A DNA stretch of 64,000 nt from Dysidea avara (taxonomy: Eukaryota; Porifera; Demospongiae; Dictyoceratida; Dysideidae). The position numbers and the translations under genes were made by a program. The stretch spans positions 46,086,032 through 46,150,031 of the forward strand of contig NC_089272.1 in NCBI RefSeq assembly GCF_963678975.1, read 5' to 3'. The notes beneath the pieces were generated by a model. It did no database searches and was not told the DNA's origin. It saw only the letters and a list, made by a program, of their open reading frames with translations. Every line of letters starts with the position of its first letter. Position 1 is the stretch's first letter. This document shows, piece after piece, positions 1 to 12,541 of this stretch.

Positions 1-54
1 TAAGATAATAACTACATATTTATGTTTTCTTATATTTGTACTAAAAGAACTAGC

Positions 55-566
55 TAGCGTAAATCACCAATTATCAGCACAATTTCATTACGCAATTGTA
101 ACTCCTTTTTAAAAACTTCTGACGTGTTTTAATCTGATCACACACACACGCACAAAAAATTTACAATGCAGCATTTCAATAAATAAAAGAAAAAGAAACT
201 TCAGATGTATGAACATCACACCTTGAAGTATCATCACACTAAGTGACCACAGGAGTCATACCATCAGGAGTCATACCATCAGGAGTTATACCATCAGGAG
301 TTATACCATCAATTTACAGGTTGAAGTCATCCATTCAAGAGACAATCAGGTTAGACGTAAAAGCATAGTCTGGATTCCAATATAATAATTATTTTATGCA
401 ATTCCATGCTTAACCAGAATGGCTCGTATGGGCGCTTTAACAACACTGAATAATCACCGGATGAAAACGATTCTAAGAAATGTTTTAGAAGCCCATTATG
501 GTAGCCTCAATATACGCTGTAGCCTCTACAGTTTACGAGTGCCGATAATTGGCGACATATACGCTA
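55..566. mobile_element. Short terminal-inverted-repeat element, copy 1
   Basis: The left end (TAGCGTAAATCACCAATTAT) is matched in inverted orientation by the right end near 545-566 (GATAATTGGCGACATATACG). The interior is shared, with rearrangement, with 38467-39104. It carries no coding capacity and looks like a MITE. The family is not recognised. No clear target duplication was found. Confidence 0.55.
250..309. repeat. 15-bp tandem repeat, 4 units
   Basis: Four consecutive copies of a 15-bp unit (CAGGAGTCATACCAT, with C/T variation at one position). They lie inside the MITE at 55-566. Confidence 0.9.
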
Positions 567-631
567 ATTGCCCACAAAAACAGTCTATTGTTACCACTTT
601 CATTCATATCTATAGCTATTCAAACACTAAC

Positions 632-1034
632 CAGCACTTCTTATCACTTTCATTACAGCGTATTTACGACATGATTCTGCTATTTGTTTTGGTGTTTTGC
701 CATATTCATCCGTCACAGAAATATCTGCATTGTTGGCTAAAAGCACTCGTACACAATCCACACGACCAGTAGATACTGCTAAGTGTAGTAAAGACGATCC
801 ATTGTCGGTACGGCTGTTTACATCGCCACCATGATGAAGCAGTAATTGTAACACTTTAACGTGACCATTGATAACTGCTTCGTGCAGAGGTGTGTACCCA
901 AATATTCCAAGACGGCATTCGAGTCGTGACTGGAGATCATTGCAAGTGGAAATAAACTCTTCAATTTTCTTATACTTTCCTCTATTACACCAGTTATGTA
1001 GGCGGCCGTCCTTACTAATCCCTCTATGCGCCAT
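632..1034 (-). CDS. Ankyrin-repeat first coding exon, copy 1 (LRRK1-like family)
   Basis: This exon encodes about 134 residues with ankyrin repeats: GYTPLHEAV, LLLHHGGDVN, LLHLAVSTGRVDCVRVLL, and a capping YGKTPKQIAE stretch. The chosen start is the Met of MAHRG because that Met is shared with the paralogous exon at 30130-30532; an upstream in-frame Met at 1055 is not conserved. The exon should end at 632, where GCTG|GTTAGTG gives a phase-1 donor. Reading on would hit a stop within one codon. Downstream exons would lie left of the window. By analogy with the second copy, which can splice to an LRR exon, this is probably the N-terminal ankyrin module of an ankyrin-LRR (ROCO/LRRK1-like) protein. 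The ankyrin fold is clear; the family assignment is inference. The copies differ at a moderate number of residues, so the duplication is not very recent. Confidence 0.75.
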
Positions 1035-1139
1035 AGTACAAACCGGGGTCCGCAAATCTGAAAAATCCTGTACAAGATTTCAGATCTTTGTGATTTGGCA
1101 AGACTTCAAGCATTTAAAATCTTAGATATCAAGAACAGT

Positions 1140-1300
1140 AGTATCACGTGATACGTAGCATCATGTGATACGTAGAATTCTTTGTCTAGTTACCGCGGAT
1201 TGCACATCCGTAGTCACCAATGTCTATGGTGTCACGTGAAAATGGGCCAATGAGAACGAAATTTGAATGGAAGTCCTCACATTTGATTGGCTATTTGGTT
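1140..1300 (-). promoter_or_regulatory. Candidate promoter of ankyrin gene copy 1
   Basis: Upstream of the minus-strand ankyrin exon lie two E-box-like CACGTG/CATGTG cores within a duplicated GTGATACGTAG motif (about 1145-1175), another CACGTG near 1233, and CCAAT-box sequences in both orientations (CCAATGAG near 1249, GATTGGCT near 1285). The clustering suggests a promoter. No TATA box is evident. This is motif-level evidence only. Confidence 0.3.
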
Positions 1301-1897
1301 GAATCCAAAAAAAAATTATGACAACGGATGCGCAATCCACGATATACAGAGGTTTGCGGAATGTTTGCAACAAAACCGTAAAACGCCAAAAGAAAAACGT
1401 GATCCATCAACTTTGAAATGCGTCACCACAACTTTGATAGGTCACGTTTCTGGTGGCTTCCTGTATTGCAAAGATTCCGCAATCCTCTGTACAGTATTTT
1501 CGTCGTAAAGGATGCCGACGTAGCACACGTGACGCTGCAAACACGGAAGTATACAGGAACGGTTTTGTAATGACCATTGTATGTGTTTGTTAGATGAATT
1601 GTAATTTTCTGCTTTTGTAGTTTCGTTTTTTGTAGGTGTAGTTTTTTATAATTGTAAGTTTTTAGTGTGCGTTGTTATGTAGAGTCAACTATCCTCCAAT
1701 AATCAGGTATGTAGGATTAATAGCGTGAGAGCTGCAGCTAATATATGCAAGGTCCGATAAATTCCACGTTCGAACAAAACCATCCATTTACGAACATTGA
1801 TTGCGTTTTACTACCAGAAAATAATGCCCAATTATTTTTCAAATTTATGTATAATTTACGTGTGTTCATTAGACAATGACCAAGAAAGGGTGGTGGT

Positions 1898-2363
1898 CAG
1901 GGGCGGATCCAGGAGCTGGAAAGAGGAGGGGCACAATTGTAGGTGGTTGGGGAGAGCCATATTCTCTAGTTCAGTGCTGCATTTTTTGAAGCAGCAAATA
2001 ATCACCTCTTAGTAGTGTCTCACTGCTGATTTTTGCTATTTTGGCCTTTTCAGATGGTTGCGAAGCCTTAAAAGCTGCTTTAAAGGCTCAGAATGTCTCA
2101 AACAACAGCAACACGATAATTATTTTTAGAGGCGCTTAGTACGAACGAAGGTGCTGGATGACTATTTTACAGCTAGTTTGCTTTGGTTTCAGGTGAATTT
2201 GTAATAAATGCTAGTGAAATGTGCATATTTTCATGAGTTGATAAACTGATCTTGGCCTGACAACGTTTAGTACCTATTTTAATAAGAAGCGTGGCTGGCT
2301 TCTCCACAAGATGGGGGGGGGGGGGGCATTTGCCCCAAATGCCCCATCCTGGATCCGCCATTG
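1898..2363. mobile_element. Non-autonomous hAT MITE, copy 1 (CAGGGGCGGATCCAGGA ends)
   Basis: The left end CAGGGGCGGATCCAGGA is matched by the inverted right end TCCTGGATCCGCCATTG, typical of hAT termini. The flanking 8-mers GTGGTGGT and GTGGTATT agree at 6 of 8 positions and may be a decayed target duplication. A G-run lies near the right end (2312-2326). Related copies are at 50353-50784 (inverted) and 60747-60928 (partial). Confidence 0.75.
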
Positions 2364-2372
2364 GTGGTATTA

Positions 2373-3196
2373 TATTTTGTATAATTATATACCTTCACAC
2401 ACGGATTTATTTTCTTTTTCCTTAATTGCCATGTCTACTATAGCCCTACAATATAATGTAAGTCATTGTAGTGGTTGCATGTTGTCTAGGACTTCACATT
2501 TTCATCACTTGCACTCACACTTTCTCATCTGAAAATGGCCATGATGATAATACTATGCAAAATAAAATAAGCAACTACTGTTACAGTAGCTATAAACTCA
2601 TTTACAGAGGGAGAGATTGGGGTAACGAACTCCAGTCATCATTGTTAAAAATCCCTCCAGGGAGACAACAAATTATCATAACCTGTGGCATAGGGAGTCA
2701 TAACCTGAATCTGAAAACTATGCTGAATACAGAAAAAATCCCAGACCAGGTGGTGACTTGATCCACAGACAGCTGCTTGCAGTCTAAGCAAGTGCCTGAG
2801 AAGCCACACAGCGTAGGTCCAAGATTTTCTCTGCATTCAGCCAGTACTTAACAATTGTGACTTCTTGTTGTTTCATTAGGGTTTATCATTGTTCAACTAT
2901 CCCACTTGGGACCTGCAGGGAGGCAACAAATTAGCTTGTCATTGATCATTCTGTTGCTACAAAAACTAGAACCTCTGTAAGAATTTCAATTTGTATAATG
3001 CTTGAATAATTTCATTGTGTGATCTCTTGTTGTAGTTGAAGCACATGAGGTAAATAATTATTGATCAGTAATCATGGCTGCCCTTGAGAATTTGATACAG
3101 GTCATCCCTTTGTCTATGGTGTTGTATAGAGATGGCAGATTTAAGTGTCTCAGTCTGATCATGGTAAGGAAGAAGGAGGGAAATTTTAGGAAACAT
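2373..3196. repeat. Duplicated non-coding block, copy 1
   Basis: This stretch aligns along its length with 34692-35436 followed by 36047-36130. Shared landmarks include TATTATATTTTGTATAATTA at the left, GACCTGCAGGGAGGCAACAA in the middle and GTATAGAGATGGCAGATTTA at the right. No protein is recognised in it. It is either a segmental duplication or a dispersed repeat; this copy lacks the gypsy insertion present in the other. Confidence 0.7.
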
Positions 3197-4905
3197 CATT
3201 ACATCACAGTAGCTACATATACTGCAAACAAGCATTAAAGCTGAATTTACCACCTTACACACATGCACACACCTTTTGGCACCCAGGTTAATTATTTTAA
3301 AATTTTAGGCAAGCAGTTAACATCATAAAGAAGTGAAGTTACAAAGAGAAGGTGCTTACTCAGTGATGGATCTAGAACTTTTTAAAAGGGGTTTCTGTGT
3401 GCAGAATGTATTACAGTTGAGGGATATGGAATAGCATCTGAGGACATGTCTCCAGAAAGTATAGAGACTTTTGAATCCCTGAGAATGGATTTCAGGATAT
3501 TTTTAGTTAATAACTACAGTAAATCCAATGCTTAAATTTGTGAAATAAGCAAACAAACTTTAGAGCAAAAGTTGTGAATATACGCTGTAGCTTTGATTGC
3601 TCTATTAGAGTAGTTACTTGACTGCTCTATTAGAGCATCTCAGTGCAGTGGGAGGTGAAAGCAAATTGGGTTTAATTAACTATGACAGATGTTAGTAAAA
3701 TGCAATTGCATGCATGCTACTGAAATACAGTGGTATGTTATAGTTTTTGCTATAATAAATTGCCAATACAGCACAGCAATAATTAGACTGCACTGATTAA
3801 AAGAGGGTTTCTGTCAAAACCACAGAAACACACCTACTGTTACTCCAGTATAACACATGGGACAAACACACAGCATGCATCCAATTGGCCTTCCCATCCC
3901 TGCCCTATATCGATATCTGGCTCTTAGTATAATTATACAGTATGTGAACTTTTAAAATTACATTTTGGATTGGCTTTACTTTATCTTCTGAGTATTGAAA
4001 CCAAAGATATGTGATAAAACATTATTGCGTACAAAGGAAGTGCAAGTCAAACAGGTCAGTATAGAAATTATAGATTTATGGAATGTTTTTATTTACAGTT
4101 CTTGGAAGCATCTAGTTGCATAGTAGGATATCACAAATTTGGCCCAATAGTTATCCATGCACGAAATCATCATACAGAAGATCTCTTGCAGAGATGGCAA
4201 AAAGAATTTAGCAGAAAAGAATGTGATATACATATGCATTTTACATCATTGCACTCCTACCTATCTCTTATTACTGTCATCCTTTGCTCTTTCCAAGATA
4301 ATTAATCTCAGCTTGCTCACTGCTGTCCAATTATACTCAGACAGTGATCAGTTATTGCTTTTTGTATATGATTCTTTAAAGTGGACAATTTTTAATCTAA
4401 ATACATGTGGTATGTAATGTGTACTATCACATGCACATGCATCTCAATCAACTGCAGCAGTTTAATAAGACATGATATTATACTATTCCTATGCATGTAC
4501 ATTCCAAAATGTGTGCAATAGACAGGATGATTCTCAGTGTCTACCAGTGGCTGCAGGTTATGATCGCATGGGTAAATCCATTTTTCTGTCAAAATGCATA
4601 CAATGCATACCAAGTATAAGAGATTATAAGCCATAGAACACGAAACCAGTACCTTTGACAAGTTCCGTGAATGTGGTCAAAGACTTGATTAATGCCACAT
4701 GACCCACATCACTAGATTCACTATCCATGTAGTTAGAACGAGTAGCCAATGCTAGTCACCTGCCAGCTAAAGACCAAAGACAAAACCATTTTCAGAGTTG
4801 GTGCTTATAATGCGCATCAAATTTCTATGCAATTGTGACATATAGTACAAGATAAAAAAATTTTAAGTTGATAAAATATTGTCAGGATCCAGAGAAAACT
4901 TGGGT
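3197..4905. other. Intergenic stretch without recognised genes
   Basis: Only short ORFs without family resemblance are present. One feature stands out: two CTCTATTAGAG-type motifs at about 3600-3635. Otherwise nothing was seen. Confidence 0.6.
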
Positions 4906-5611
4906 CCTAGTATAGCGGCACAACCAAAAAATCGTGCACTTTTTCATAAAGCTATGAAACTTTCCACATAAATAGTACTCCTCAATACATGTACTTTTAG
5001 ATATAATGCCATGGCTGATTTGACCTTTGGTGACCTTTACGGCCATTTTTGTACAGAAAATTGATTATTTTTGTCTTTAACTCCCTGAAGTAGTAATTAA
5101 CTTGTTAAAACATGGTACCAAACAAAAGATCTTGCTGATAGAAACAACTTGGTTTTTATTTGAAGTCAATAGGTGGTTTCATTACAAAGTTATGATCATT
5201 TTTATTAGCTGCAAAATTTGATAAATTTATGCGTAATTATCTGAACACAGATAACTCACACCTCGAGAGCAGTTAAATATATCAAATTTTGTAGCTAATA
5301 AAAATGATCATAACTTTGTAATGAAATCACCTATTGACTTCAAATAAAAACCAAGTTGTTTCTATCAGCAAGATCTTTTGTTTGGTACCATATTTTAACA
5401 AGTTAATTACTACTTCAGGGAGGTAAAGACAAAATAATCAATTTTCTGTACAAAAATGGCCGTAAAGGTCACCAAAGGTCAAATCAGCCATGGCACTATA
5501 TCTAAAAATACATGTATTGAGGAGTACTATTTATGTGGAAAGTTTCATGGCTTTATGAAAAAGTGTACAATATTGCCAATTTTGGGGGCTATGCCGCTAT
5601 ACTATCCCAGG
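4906..5611. repeat. Long fold-back (inverted repeat) element
   Basis: Two arms of about 320 bp (roughly 4906-5230 and 5275-5611) are near-perfect reverse complements separated by a loop of about 45 bp. The outer ends read CCTAGTATAGCGGCA and its inverse. Inner landmarks such as ATGATCATTTTTATTAGCT occur in both arms. The open frame at 5456-5803 is a by-product of one arm. No clear target duplication was found. Confidence 0.85.
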
Positions 5612-8281
5612 CTTACTGTTTTTAACTTACCCCAAAGAGTGCATGGGCTTGTTTATTCTACTGATAATAACTACAATCAAGAGTTCATAATACTAGAAGA
5701 GAAAGAGAGTATATCAAATGCTCAATATACCATGTACAAATGCACTGCTACAAGTTCACCTTTTGATGAAATCAATGCCTCTCCTAGCATGGAAAGACAT
5801 TGATTGGTGCCAGAGATTGGTGCTTAATACAACAATAGATACAACTCTACAGAACTGTTGATAGGTGTTAAATATGGTGAAGTCTCTATTCTACATAACA
5901 AGGTGAAGTGTTGATACTGAACTACTGGCAGTGCGTTTGATAAATGTACCTCAGTTAGATACTCTCTCTTACTACTATATTATGAACTCTTGCTACAATG
6001 CTAGGTGATAGTACATTTTTATAGCCCAGGAGAGTGACCATGAATGCTCTGTAGTGACTTCATTCCTTCAGATTTAATTTCTGACTTACTGATTAATTCA
6101 TATTTTAACAGGTATAAATTAATAGAAAATTAAATATAAAATTTTCCATTCTCTTCCCCTGCATAGCACTAACTGAAAGCAATAACAACATTACTTGTAT
6201 TTAAGTCAGTTACTTTACCATATCAGTATGCATTTCTTAGTTTTGGAGATTTCTGAGGCACAGACAGTGGTATGTACCAGACTGCCTGGATAAGAGAAGT
6301 TCCACTGCATGTACATTGTGAATATATGTATTATTTTAATATTATACACCGAAACAGGATATTGATTATTGATATCAGACTGGTATCAATAAAGTGTGCT
6401 TGTATCACCACAAATGAAGTGAACATTGTAGCAAATAAATTGCATAATGTATCTATGAGGACTGTATATTTATCTGATTTACAAAAAATCTTTAACTGTT
6501 ATACAGTAGTAATTGCAGCTTGATATGAAAACCTGATGATAAGCAACTATGTACAGGAGTCTGTGTTGTGACCGTCTGTATGCTTATTAAGGAAAGGTAT
6601 TGCATATATAGATCTACAAGCTTACTGAACCCCTCTGGATAATATAGTGGAACCCAGCATTATAAGCAAAATTCATATCTATGTAATTTATAAGTGTACA
6701 GTCAAGCATGTAATTTTTCTGTGTGGCAAAAATGATGTAAATGATGATGTGGAGCTGGTGATCAAAATTTCTGTATGTGGATGGCACTTTCCTCCTTTAC
6801 TATGCATACCCAACCACATATTCCTTTGTTGCAATCTACTGGACAGTATATCAGTTAATATAAATGAGAAAGGGATTAGGAAAATACACATCCCTTATGG
6901 TCTTCACCATGCATACACACACACACACGCACACACACACACACACACACATAAACATACCTACACACACACGCACGCGTTATGTTCACATACATGATAA
7001 TTATGTTGAATATGCCATACTGTAAGTAAAGTGTATGTTATAATAATTATAGTAATGATTGCATCCTTAAAACTACTCATATTTGCTGTGAGATTTTCAA
7101 AGACATTGATTATGCCATCAATGTAATTAATAGCATAGGAAATAGTTAGTAAACACCATTAGTGATGGACACACATGTATGTAGCAATAGCTAGTTACTA
7201 CATTTGTAGATAGTGAAAGTATCACTTTATTTCCAAGTGGTTTTGCTGTACTGTAGACCTAGAACTTCAAGTGAATTTCATCATGACATCAAATGTTCAA
7301 CTTATAATGCTACAATATAATTATTCTGATATCTGATACATGTAGCTACATGAATATTTATGTTGTTTTTAATTTTATAACCTACATGTATTTATTTGCA
7401 GAAATAAACTCCAAGTGGTCCATGATGGGAGGCTGAGATCACTGTACAGTATATGGCAACTATATATCTACTCTCCTAGGGGTCCTCTCACCTGACCAAA
7501 CATATCCTTTCTTAAGCCCATTTTCTGTTTCACCTCATTATTAGCTAATTGTAGTTGTCTTAAAGTCTCCACTTGTATTAGGTTAGGTAGATAGGTAATC
7601 CAAAACTGCAGCACAATTTGCTGTCAGACGTTGACCTTCAGTGCTGATCACTGTAAAGCGGTAATAATAAAATCAGGCTACTCAGTGTCTCCCTGACAGT
7701 GACAGTACTGTACATGTAGGTGAGTCTTCTTGCCATACATTCGATAGCTTGTAAATGGGTTATTCAACATCAGCTGGTTGTGTGAGAGTGTATATACCAT
7801 CCATGATGCGTTGGGGCTGAGATGATGATCTCCAGACAAGCAGAAGAATTAAGAATGTATGCATGTTTGTTTTAACTCGTTCATTGCATTTTTTAAAGAT
7901 CAAACTATAACATTATACTAATATGCATTTTTGAAGTTTGCACTGACAACTGATATTTATTGCTTATTCATCAGATGAATGCACCATTTATGACTCTCTT
8001 AATTTATTAGCCAATGACGTTCTTGGCATACAAGAAAAAGAAAAGATTAAAAGTAGGAAAAGTTGACATGTATCATAAACTATGTCAAATAGTTATATGA
8101 AATTTCATGGACCATCAAGGTTTTCTGGTGAAAAAAGATTGTTCTGTAAAATTAACAAGAACATAACATTATGTATGTGGATCATGATAGCTAGCTAATT
8201 ACAATAGTGTTTTCAATGGTGGCTTCCTGAAGATATCACTACTAAAACTATATAAGCAATTTTGCTCCTCTTAAGACAACA
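5612..8281. other. Intergenic stretch with an (AC)n microsatellite
   Basis: No recognisable gene was seen. An (AC)n microsatellite with interruptions lies at about 6916-6975 and creates an artefactual THTHTH reading frame. The remaining ORFs are short and unrelated to known families. Confidence 0.6.
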
Positions 8282-8975
8282 TCAAGACACATGATAGTGT
8301 GTTGTGTAGCCCAGGAAGCCAGTGTGCCACTACATAAGTAGTATGTATTGATAGGAAGAAGAAAATGCTATTTTCATGCATAATGTAGCTCCATGATCTC
8401 TTAACCGAACAGAGCAAATTTTATAGCAGAGTTGCATGCCTGCATGCATGCAGGGGAGTTCACATACCATACTTGAAAGAAATCATCCCAGCCAATCCTG
8501 AGATATGAACAACCAAAGTTTTTTCTACGGGGTCTCCAATAGCTTGAATTTCTTGTATACTATCTGAGAAATCCAATTAGAAATCCATTAAATATTTAGA
8601 AATCCTGGAATCTGGAATCATCTACAAAATGGATACTTTCATTTTTCTGATGACTTAAGCTTGTCACAGTGACCAAAATCACAACACAAAGATGACTTTG
8701 ACATGACTGAGTAGCTACGATGACTATTTAGAGTAAACTGCCAGATTTTTCTGATACTTGTACTTTCCTGTGATCCCTCGAGCTCGTCACCTACTTTCCC
8801 GTTTCATGCACAAGTAGATGAGAAACCATATGGCAATTGGAATTATTAGCTGAAATTAATAGCTATTGTAATATTTTTGAAAATGTTGAAGCACATAGTT
8901 TTGGGGTTTTTCTCTTCTTTTCGTCTTTGTCCTTTTGCACATTTGCAATAACTTAAAAGCACAAACATCTTAATG
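8282..8975 (+). mobile_element. Decayed 5' relic of the giant hairpin/minisatellite element (copy D)
   Basis: This begins TCAAGACACATGATAGTGTG, a diverged version of the 5' end of elements A, B and C. It keeps the GCCCAGGAAGCC block, the TTGATAGGAAGAA stretch and, after an interruption of about 360 bp, the TTCTTTTCGTCTTTGTCC/TTTGCACATTTGCAA block. No 31-bp array or 3' hairpin follows. It is an old, truncated member of the family. Confidence 0.7.
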
Positions 8976-8999
8976 TGGCATTATTCGACCTAAAAAGAG

Positions 9000-11005
9000 C
9001 CCAAAGATGAATTGTATACAGTACCAATGTGAAGAAGCAGGCTGTAAACAGCTATGACTTCATACTTAATTAACATTAATTATCTCTTTGTATGCATACA
9101 TAATTACTTTTTGTAGCTTATTAGTGTAATTAGCCAGGTGTTTTTACCTAATCCTGTCTTCGTTGTTATTTTTGTAAGTTATCAGTAGGTTGTTTTGACA
9201 TATCTCTGTCTCTTTATTGTTCCAGTTTTGTACAGGTAATTAACTTTCTTTGTAAGCTTGTGTAGTTAACCTTTTGCTGACCTTAGCACTACAGCTTGTA
9301 TAAATACTCTGTATCTGTGTGCAAAATTTAGTCTGCAATTGAGTGTGCTAAACTGAGTATTGAGAACTGAAGCGCCGGATCGAATAGCTAGAACTACTCG
9401 GCTTCGTGACAACCAAGTTTAATAATAATAATTGAACTGTTTAATACTATAGCTATCTTGTAAATTTTCTAAACTTTGAACTTCAAAAGTCGGTCAGCAG
9501 CTGGGGCTATAATACTTCCACATGTTAGACCACTGCACTATTAATAATATTACAATTGGAAGTTTCTTTGAGAATTCATACTCTGTAGCAATATTAACTG
9601 ATTTAAATTCACATTACACACTTAGCTTCCTTACAGGTCCTGATTCTTAGTGGGATAGTGACTAATAATAATCACATGAGACAGAGATGCTGTGCATACA
9701 GTACATAACTACGTAGCTAGATTATTTCCTGCTCAGTTTTCTCCTGATTGTATACACTAAATTTTTTCAGCAATTCCCTTTAACCGGAATTTGTCTTATC
9801 AACTACTCAGTAGTTACATTCACAATAAAATGATCTCCCTAATCCTATGATTTGATAATAGCTTTGTGTTCTGTTGGATTAAAGCCATTATGGAGTCTAT
9901 CAATCAATGTACAGCATCATAATGTTTTGTCAATACTATTTTGTTTTAGTCAATGCTGTCTTTGTAGACGTTCACTGGCTGCTTAATTTTGCTGTTGGTA
10001 TTGATTAATTATTGCTCAGTATTATAATATATAGTTCTCATCCAAGTGAAACTTTGAAAAAGTATGCTAATTTTATGTGCCCACATGCCCTATTTTTGCA
10101 GGCCCAGTCACATATGATATATAGGCTTCAGTTATTCAAATACCTAATACTTTCCTGAGATGAGACAAGTAAGGGGAAATAAAACCTTGCTGAGCAATTG
10201 TCTTCCAACACAGTTTACATCTCTTGAAAGGTATTGCCATGCAACAGCTATTAGTTTATAATGGAAGCTATTAGATGGGATATGTCATGAACATCTGCAG
10301 AGGTATTGTCCATCATTTCAGTCTTCTATTTCACTGCCGTGGAGATATCAATGTTTGAACATTTCATGACCATTTTTGTTGGGGTGTTCCATTACAACTA
10401 CCTCATTTCATAGTTTTCTTGTATGTGGTACTGACAGACATTTGGATAACATTATCTCTAATGTTTGTCAGATTTGGACTGAACTCACAAATAGCATGCA
10501 ACATGTCATTCGTAATGTGTAAATATTAAAGTAGTTGCTTGTAAGGGGTACATGCTACATGTGATTATTGTAAACAAAATAATATCACAGACAAATTCTA
10601 CCACTAATATTAAGAGATGTAAGAATAAAAAGTGTATATCAGTAGCACCTATATAGGTACAGTATATCCAGTAGTTAGAGTAGATAATGGACAAAAAATT
10701 TTCTCCTACCTTGATTAGATAGTTATCTTCCCTAAATGGTGGAAAGATGCACAGTATACAGTTTACATCAATATGTAGGTGATCTCCATCATCAAACTAT
10801 ATCAAGTCTTGTACAAGTTCTAAAGGTCAACAAGAGTATCACAACACACTGTATAACTAACAATCAATAAGTAATAAAATAATGCTAACCAAAACAATTT
10901 CTACATTGGTATATTGTATATTCAATAAGCAAATATATTACAATTCAGGCATATGTTAATGTTATCTTAGTTCAACTTGAACTACGACTTCATGCATTTG
11001 GCTCA
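9000..11005. other. Non-coding stretch with an LTR-like segment
   Basis: No gene was recognised. About 9124-9410 looks like a possible solo LTR: it starts TGTAATTAG, has a TATA-like GTATAAATAC near 9299, and ends near CGTGACAACCA. No target duplication was found, so this is weak. The rest is AT-rich, with only short ORFs. Confidence 0.3.
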
Positions 11006-12014
11006 TCATTTGAGAAAAGGGTCCATCAGATGATCAATTCCATCAAAATTAAAAGAGGTAATATTCTTTAGCTGATGGATTTCAGAAGGAAAAGCACGTA
11101 TCAGCAAGTTGTGGGCAATGTTGAGTGAGGTAAGTTCATCAAACGTGCACACACACTGAGGAAAAGTGTTAAACTGATTATAACTGATATTTAGACTTTT
11201 CAAGTTGGGAGCTACTGCAGAGATAGGTAAACTTTTCAAACAATTGTAGGACAAGTCAAGTACAGACAGAGAAGCAGACCATCTTAGCACATTTGGAATC
11301 TCCACGATTTGATTATGTGACACGTTTAAATCAACAATGCTAGGAAGCTCTAGCAAGCATGGAGGAATTTCACGTAACTTGTTATGCTGCAAATCAATCT
11401 TAGTGCATTGTTTTAAGTAGCTACCCATCTCTGGAGGAAGAGAAGCAAAGTTATTATGAGCTAAGTTTAACTTTTTTACCCAATCAACCTTTTGTAACCA
11501 TGAAGTCTCTAATTGTATCAAACGCAGTCCTTGCCATTCTACAGTGCCATTTTCTTTGTCAACATCAGTCCTAAGTAAAAGCTCCTCTCTCACTGCATAT
11601 GCACTGGACCTTCGTGATATCTCGATAGGAATCACTGTCTTAATGGTTTGACTGCAGACAATATGTTGAAGCTCGGCTAAGTCATCATCTTCTGTTAGTT
11701 GTGTCTTAGTGTCTAGTCCTAGTAAATCTTCACCATAAAGCTTCAGAACAAGGTTCTGGTCATTTTCTATGGCTGCCTTTATCAGTAGCAGCATTGCTGT
11801 TACCGTATGTTTCTGTAATCTGCGACTCTCTCTCAGAGCTTCGTCAATATTTGATGCTCCACGAAGGATCAGTTTTCCAACATTGCTGAGGCTACCATTC
11901 TCTACGGCTCTCACCAGAGCACGATCTATACAATCTACTTCCAACTGCTCAATAGGTACCTTCAGTAGCTCATTGAGATTAGGACCATCAGTCGCCACCT
12001 CTTTGATGATTTCT
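11006..12014 (-). CDS. Ankyrin/leucine-rich-repeat exon of an LRRK1-like protein
   Basis: The exon begins at 12014, after an acceptor (TTTATATAG), in phase 1. It encodes about 335 residues. The first 110 or so are helical and ankyrin-like (DRALVRAVENGSLSNVGKL, then LLLIKAAIENDQNLVLKLYG). About 70 variable residues follow, then six leucine-rich repeats with the LxxLxLxxNxLxxLP pattern (KKLNLAHNNFASLP, KIDLQHNKLREIP, DLNVSHNQIVEIP, VLDLSYNCLKSLP and two more). The ankyrin-then-LRR order resembles LRRK1/ROCO proteins, in which LRRs precede ROC-COR and kinase domains. Here the frame ends with TGA at 11006-11008 right after the LRRs, and no ROC or kinase coding follows in the next 10 kb. The protein is therefore a short ankyrin-LRR form or a truncated paralogue. 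The upstream partner is probably the ankyrin exon at 30130-30532, whose phase-1 donor would give GAA (Glu) at the join. Confidence 0.8.
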
Positions 12015-12173
12015 ATATAAATAATCACATCATAAAATCAGAACACACCAATCAGATTTTACATGCAGGTGGTATAAATTAGAAAAGTGCGATAGTATCA
12101 TAAATAATAAAGAGGCAAATTTAGGATTATATACACAAATAAACATGCTTGGATGACGTGCTGTAAGCTATTA

Positions 12174-12541
12174 GGCCATCATTATTATATTACTTGTTTC
12201 CCCGTCACCTAGTGCAGCAAAAACTGATGTGGACGGGAGGTGATTATTGATTATTAGTTATACAGTTAACTGCTACATGACTGCTCTGTTAGAGTATCTC
12301 GATCTTGAAAGGTGCAAGATTGTGCAGCCTGTTTAAAAATAGTGGAGGGACTCCACCCCTTATAGTTACCATACTGCTATGTTTATATGCATTTATCTTA
12401 ACAGCTGAGTAGTCACTTTGTGCCTCCCTCCATACTAAATAGTGCATTAATGTGATTAATAATCAAATAATTAAAACTTGGTGTGGCTACCTAAAAATTG
12501 ATGCGGCAGTGACGGGGAAACAAGGAATAAAAATGATGGTC
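12174..12541. mobile_element. Harbinger-like MITE
   Basis: Terminal inverted repeats of about 30 bp (left GGCCATCATTATTATATTAC, continuing to TTGTTTCCCCGTCAC; right is the inverse) are flanked by TTA on both sides (12171-12173 and 12542-12544). A 3-bp TTA/TWA duplication is typical of PIF/Harbinger. There is no coding capacity. It contains a copy of the CTCTGTTAGAG motif near 12284. Confidence 0.75.

Noticed and set aside
419-772. 117-codon plus-strand frame
   Set aside because: It overlaps the minus-strand ankyrin exon and MITE sequence, and has no family resemblance.
5456-5803. 115-codon frame with a plausible start
   Set aside because: It lies largely in one arm of the 4906-5611 fold-back and resembles no protein family.
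9124-9410. Solo LTR
   Set aside because: The TATA-like box and TG start are suggestive, but no 4-6 bp target duplication or second copy was found. It is kept only as a weak remark.
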